Shown here one piece after another: positions 60,367 through 64,000 of a stretch of 64,000 bases of DNA. The stretch is from assembly GCA_964017145.1 (NCBI GenBank), contig OZ024842.1, positions 1,736,001-1,800,000 on the forward strand, given 5' to 3'. The stretch's first letter is position 1; each line of letters opens with the position of its first letter. The position numbers and the translations under genes are program-made. A model generated the notes under the pieces. That model did not search any database and was not told the DNA's origin. It saw only the letters and a list, made by a program, of their open reading frames with translations. The stretch is from Agrocybe praecox. Its lineage: Eukaryota > Basidiomycota > Agaricomycetes > Agaricales > Agrocybaceae.

Positions 60367-60560
60367 ATATATATGAAAAAGAGCGTAGCATTACAATAAG
60401 AAGGCATGTGGCGGGATTACTATAAAAAAACTAATAATACAAATAAAAGGTTGACAGTTTCTCTTTTGCTCAAGTTGGAGAGCATCATCTTCAACCCTTG
60501 CATAGTATACATACAAAAAAAGAAGGACAAAAAAATGAAAATAAATGTCCATGTTGTAAT

Positions 60561-62457
<1,897 letters not shown>

Positions 62458-62671
62458 ACAAAAATCGAAGAAAAGTGTCTAATTTGAAGAGAAAAAGAGC
62501 CAGAGTGCCTCGACACCCTCAAATCCAGCCAAAACTGAAGAACAACGCAAAACCTGACTCGTTTCCTTACGTAAGCAACATGTCAGATTCGTACTGATGC
62601 ACGGGGTTGCCTCAAAATTATTTGGACTTTGAAAATAAAGTGAATACCAAGGTTCTCTATTTCTTACCGGC

Positions 62672-64000
62672 ATGGATGATGACTTAGTTCTCAATATAGC
62701 TAATGACGATAATGCTTTTACAAAGCACGTTTCTGGCAAAAAAGGTGGAAGATGGACCGAAAGGTGCGTAAAGCTATGATCTTTCTTTTGCTTTCTTTTC
62801 TGACTGTATTTCAAGACTAAAGGTTAATCGCACCCTTAAGCGTAAAGCTAGAACAGATGACAAGAAAATACCAGCCTCGACCCGCTCCGTACCTTCAAAT
62901 TCAACAGAGGACCGTCCACGAAAAAAAGCCCGTGTAGAAAGTGTCCGAAGTAAACCAAGAGAAGCGGTCCATCTACCAGAAAGCTCTCCGCAAGCACCCT
63001 CCAAAATTGCCAAGCAACCAAAATCGAGCGCACAACAACCTGCACGACCTACTCAGATCATTTCTTCCCTGTTTTCCTACAACCCGAAAGTCGAAGCACC
63101 AACCCCCCAGACGGGCGTTGTGAAGCCATCTGCCCCAAGTAATGCGCCTCTGGATTCATCAACCTTTGCAGGCTTGGGTCTTAACCCTCTGCTTATTTCA
63201 CATCTCACAAATAAGATGACCATCCAAAAACCTACAGCCATTCAGCGTGCTTCTCTCCCAGTTCTCCTCTCAACTCTACCTTCAAAAGCATCCCGCGACG
63301 TTTTCCTGCAATCTCAGACGGGTTCTGGAAAAACACTATCATACCTGCTCCCTATCATTCAAGACCTCCTTCCTCTTAGTTCTCTATCATATATCGACCG
63401 GTCAATAGGTACCCTCGCTATCATCATTGCACCCACTCGCGAATTGGCAAAACAAATCTCTGATGTATTGGAAGCTCTCTTAAAGATGAGACTACGGGCA
63501 GAAGATGAGACCGCCGATTTAGCTGACGCATCATCTCCGATGACCCGTTGGCTTGTATCTGGACTATTAATTGGTGGAGCGACCCGGACTCACGAAAAGG
63601 CGAGACTACGGAAAGGTCTGCCCATCTTGGTTTCTACACCAGGTCGTTTACTGGACCATCTGCAAAATACCTCCTCGTTTAACGTTGGGAAATGTCGTTG
63701 GCTAATTCTCGACGAAGCAGATCAACTTATGGAGCTAGGATTCGAGGAAACTATCAAAGGAATTATTCAAGGCCTTGATGGTCGTCGCCGGTTAGCTCAG
63801 CAAGCTATGGCAGAAGGGAAGAGCACGGAAGTTGGGTCGTGGGATTGGGAACGTCGCAGAAGGACAGTTTTATGTTCAGCGACTATTCGCGAAGATGTCC
63901 AGAAGCTGTCCGGCACCACACTAGTGGAACCACTGATGGTAAAGGCCACAGAAGTCGACAAGCAGGACAAGCAGGATATCTCGAGCCCGGAAAAATCTTT
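62672..64000 (+). CDS. DBP7: DEAD-box RNA helicase Dbp7, C-terminus beyond window
   Basis: Nucleolar helicase needed for 60S ribosome assembly. The first exon encodes MDDDLVLNIANDDNAFTKHV and a GGRWTER segment, and joins by a short intron to a basic stretch rich in Arg/Lys (RTLKRKARTDDKK, DRPRKKARVE), typical of Dbp7. The DEAD core follows: FAGLGLNPLLISHLTNKM (F motif region), KPTAIQRASLPVL (Q motif), QSQTGSGKTLSYLLPI (motif I), IIAPTRELAKQ (Ia), GGATRTHEKARLRKGLPILV with STPGRLLDHL (Ib), LILDEADQLMELGFEETI (II) and VLCSATI (III). The second RecA lobe lies beyond 64000. Confidence 0.94.

Overview
The window reads as nuclear DNA of a filamentous basidiomycete, most likely an Agaricomycete. Genes lie 150-500 bp apart on both strands. 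Most are split by many 45-70 nt GT-AG introns, and the recognisable proteins are fungal orthologues (Ert1-type gluconeogenesis activator, fungal CSL factor, Ace2/Swi5-type zinc finger, Yak1 kinase, Dbp7). No rRNA, tRNA, CRISPR array or intact transposon was recognised. Gene names rest on protein motifs read by eye. Exon borders were worked out by hand for only part of the genes, so most spans run from start codon to stop codon and include introns.

Layout. 1-4724 (-) CHD1 remodeller, cut by the window edge; 4867-6086 (+) TFIIH subunit Tfb4; 6265-8461 (-) taspase-like threonine aspartase; 8759-10292 (-) Mri1 of methionine salvage; 10581-13674 (+) HSL-like alpha/beta hydrolase; 13795-14930 (+) C2H2 factor; 15286-18034 (+) PEX5; 18233-18484 (-) Cdc26; 18758-19545 (+) PRA1 protein; 20053-22239 (-) Ert1-like factor; 22442-23365 (+) PrmC/HemK-type methyltransferase; 24163-25695 (+) F-box gene broken by one stop; 26107-28322 (+) allantoicase fused to ureidoglycolate lyase; 28628-31930 (+) Bre1; 32118-33242 (-) mitochondrial uS9; 33490-36275 (+) CASP/Coy1; 36411-38785 (-) TFIIH subunit Tfb1; 38943-39997 (+) PHOSPHO-type phosphatase; 40302-44456 (-) Yak1-like kinase; 44806-45352 (-) proteasome chaperone 4; 45745-46832 (+) GRF zinc-finger protein, followed by what looks like its decayed copy at 47387-48106; about 2 kb without a supported gene; 50169-52131 (-) an unrecognised fungal protein; 3.3 kb of repeat-bearing intergenic DNA; 55444-58412 (+) CSL transcription factor; 59612-60366 (+) small membrane protein; 60561-62457 (-) Esa1; 62672-end (+) Dbp7, cut by the window edge.

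The content is mainly housekeeping, weighted towards transcription and chromatin (Chd1, Tfb4, Tfb1, Bre1, Esa1, CSL, Ert1, Ace2-like). Many pairs are divergent with 140-290 bp between start codons, so shared promoters are likely. I see no secondary-metabolite cluster or defence island. The most distinctive items are the fused allantoate-degrading enzyme with GATA and CGG-type sites upstream, the frameshifted GRF paralogue, the single nonsense codon in the F-box gene, a double TTAGGG box between MRI1 and the hydrolase, and the tiny terminal exons of uS9m and Ert1 that encode the C-termini.
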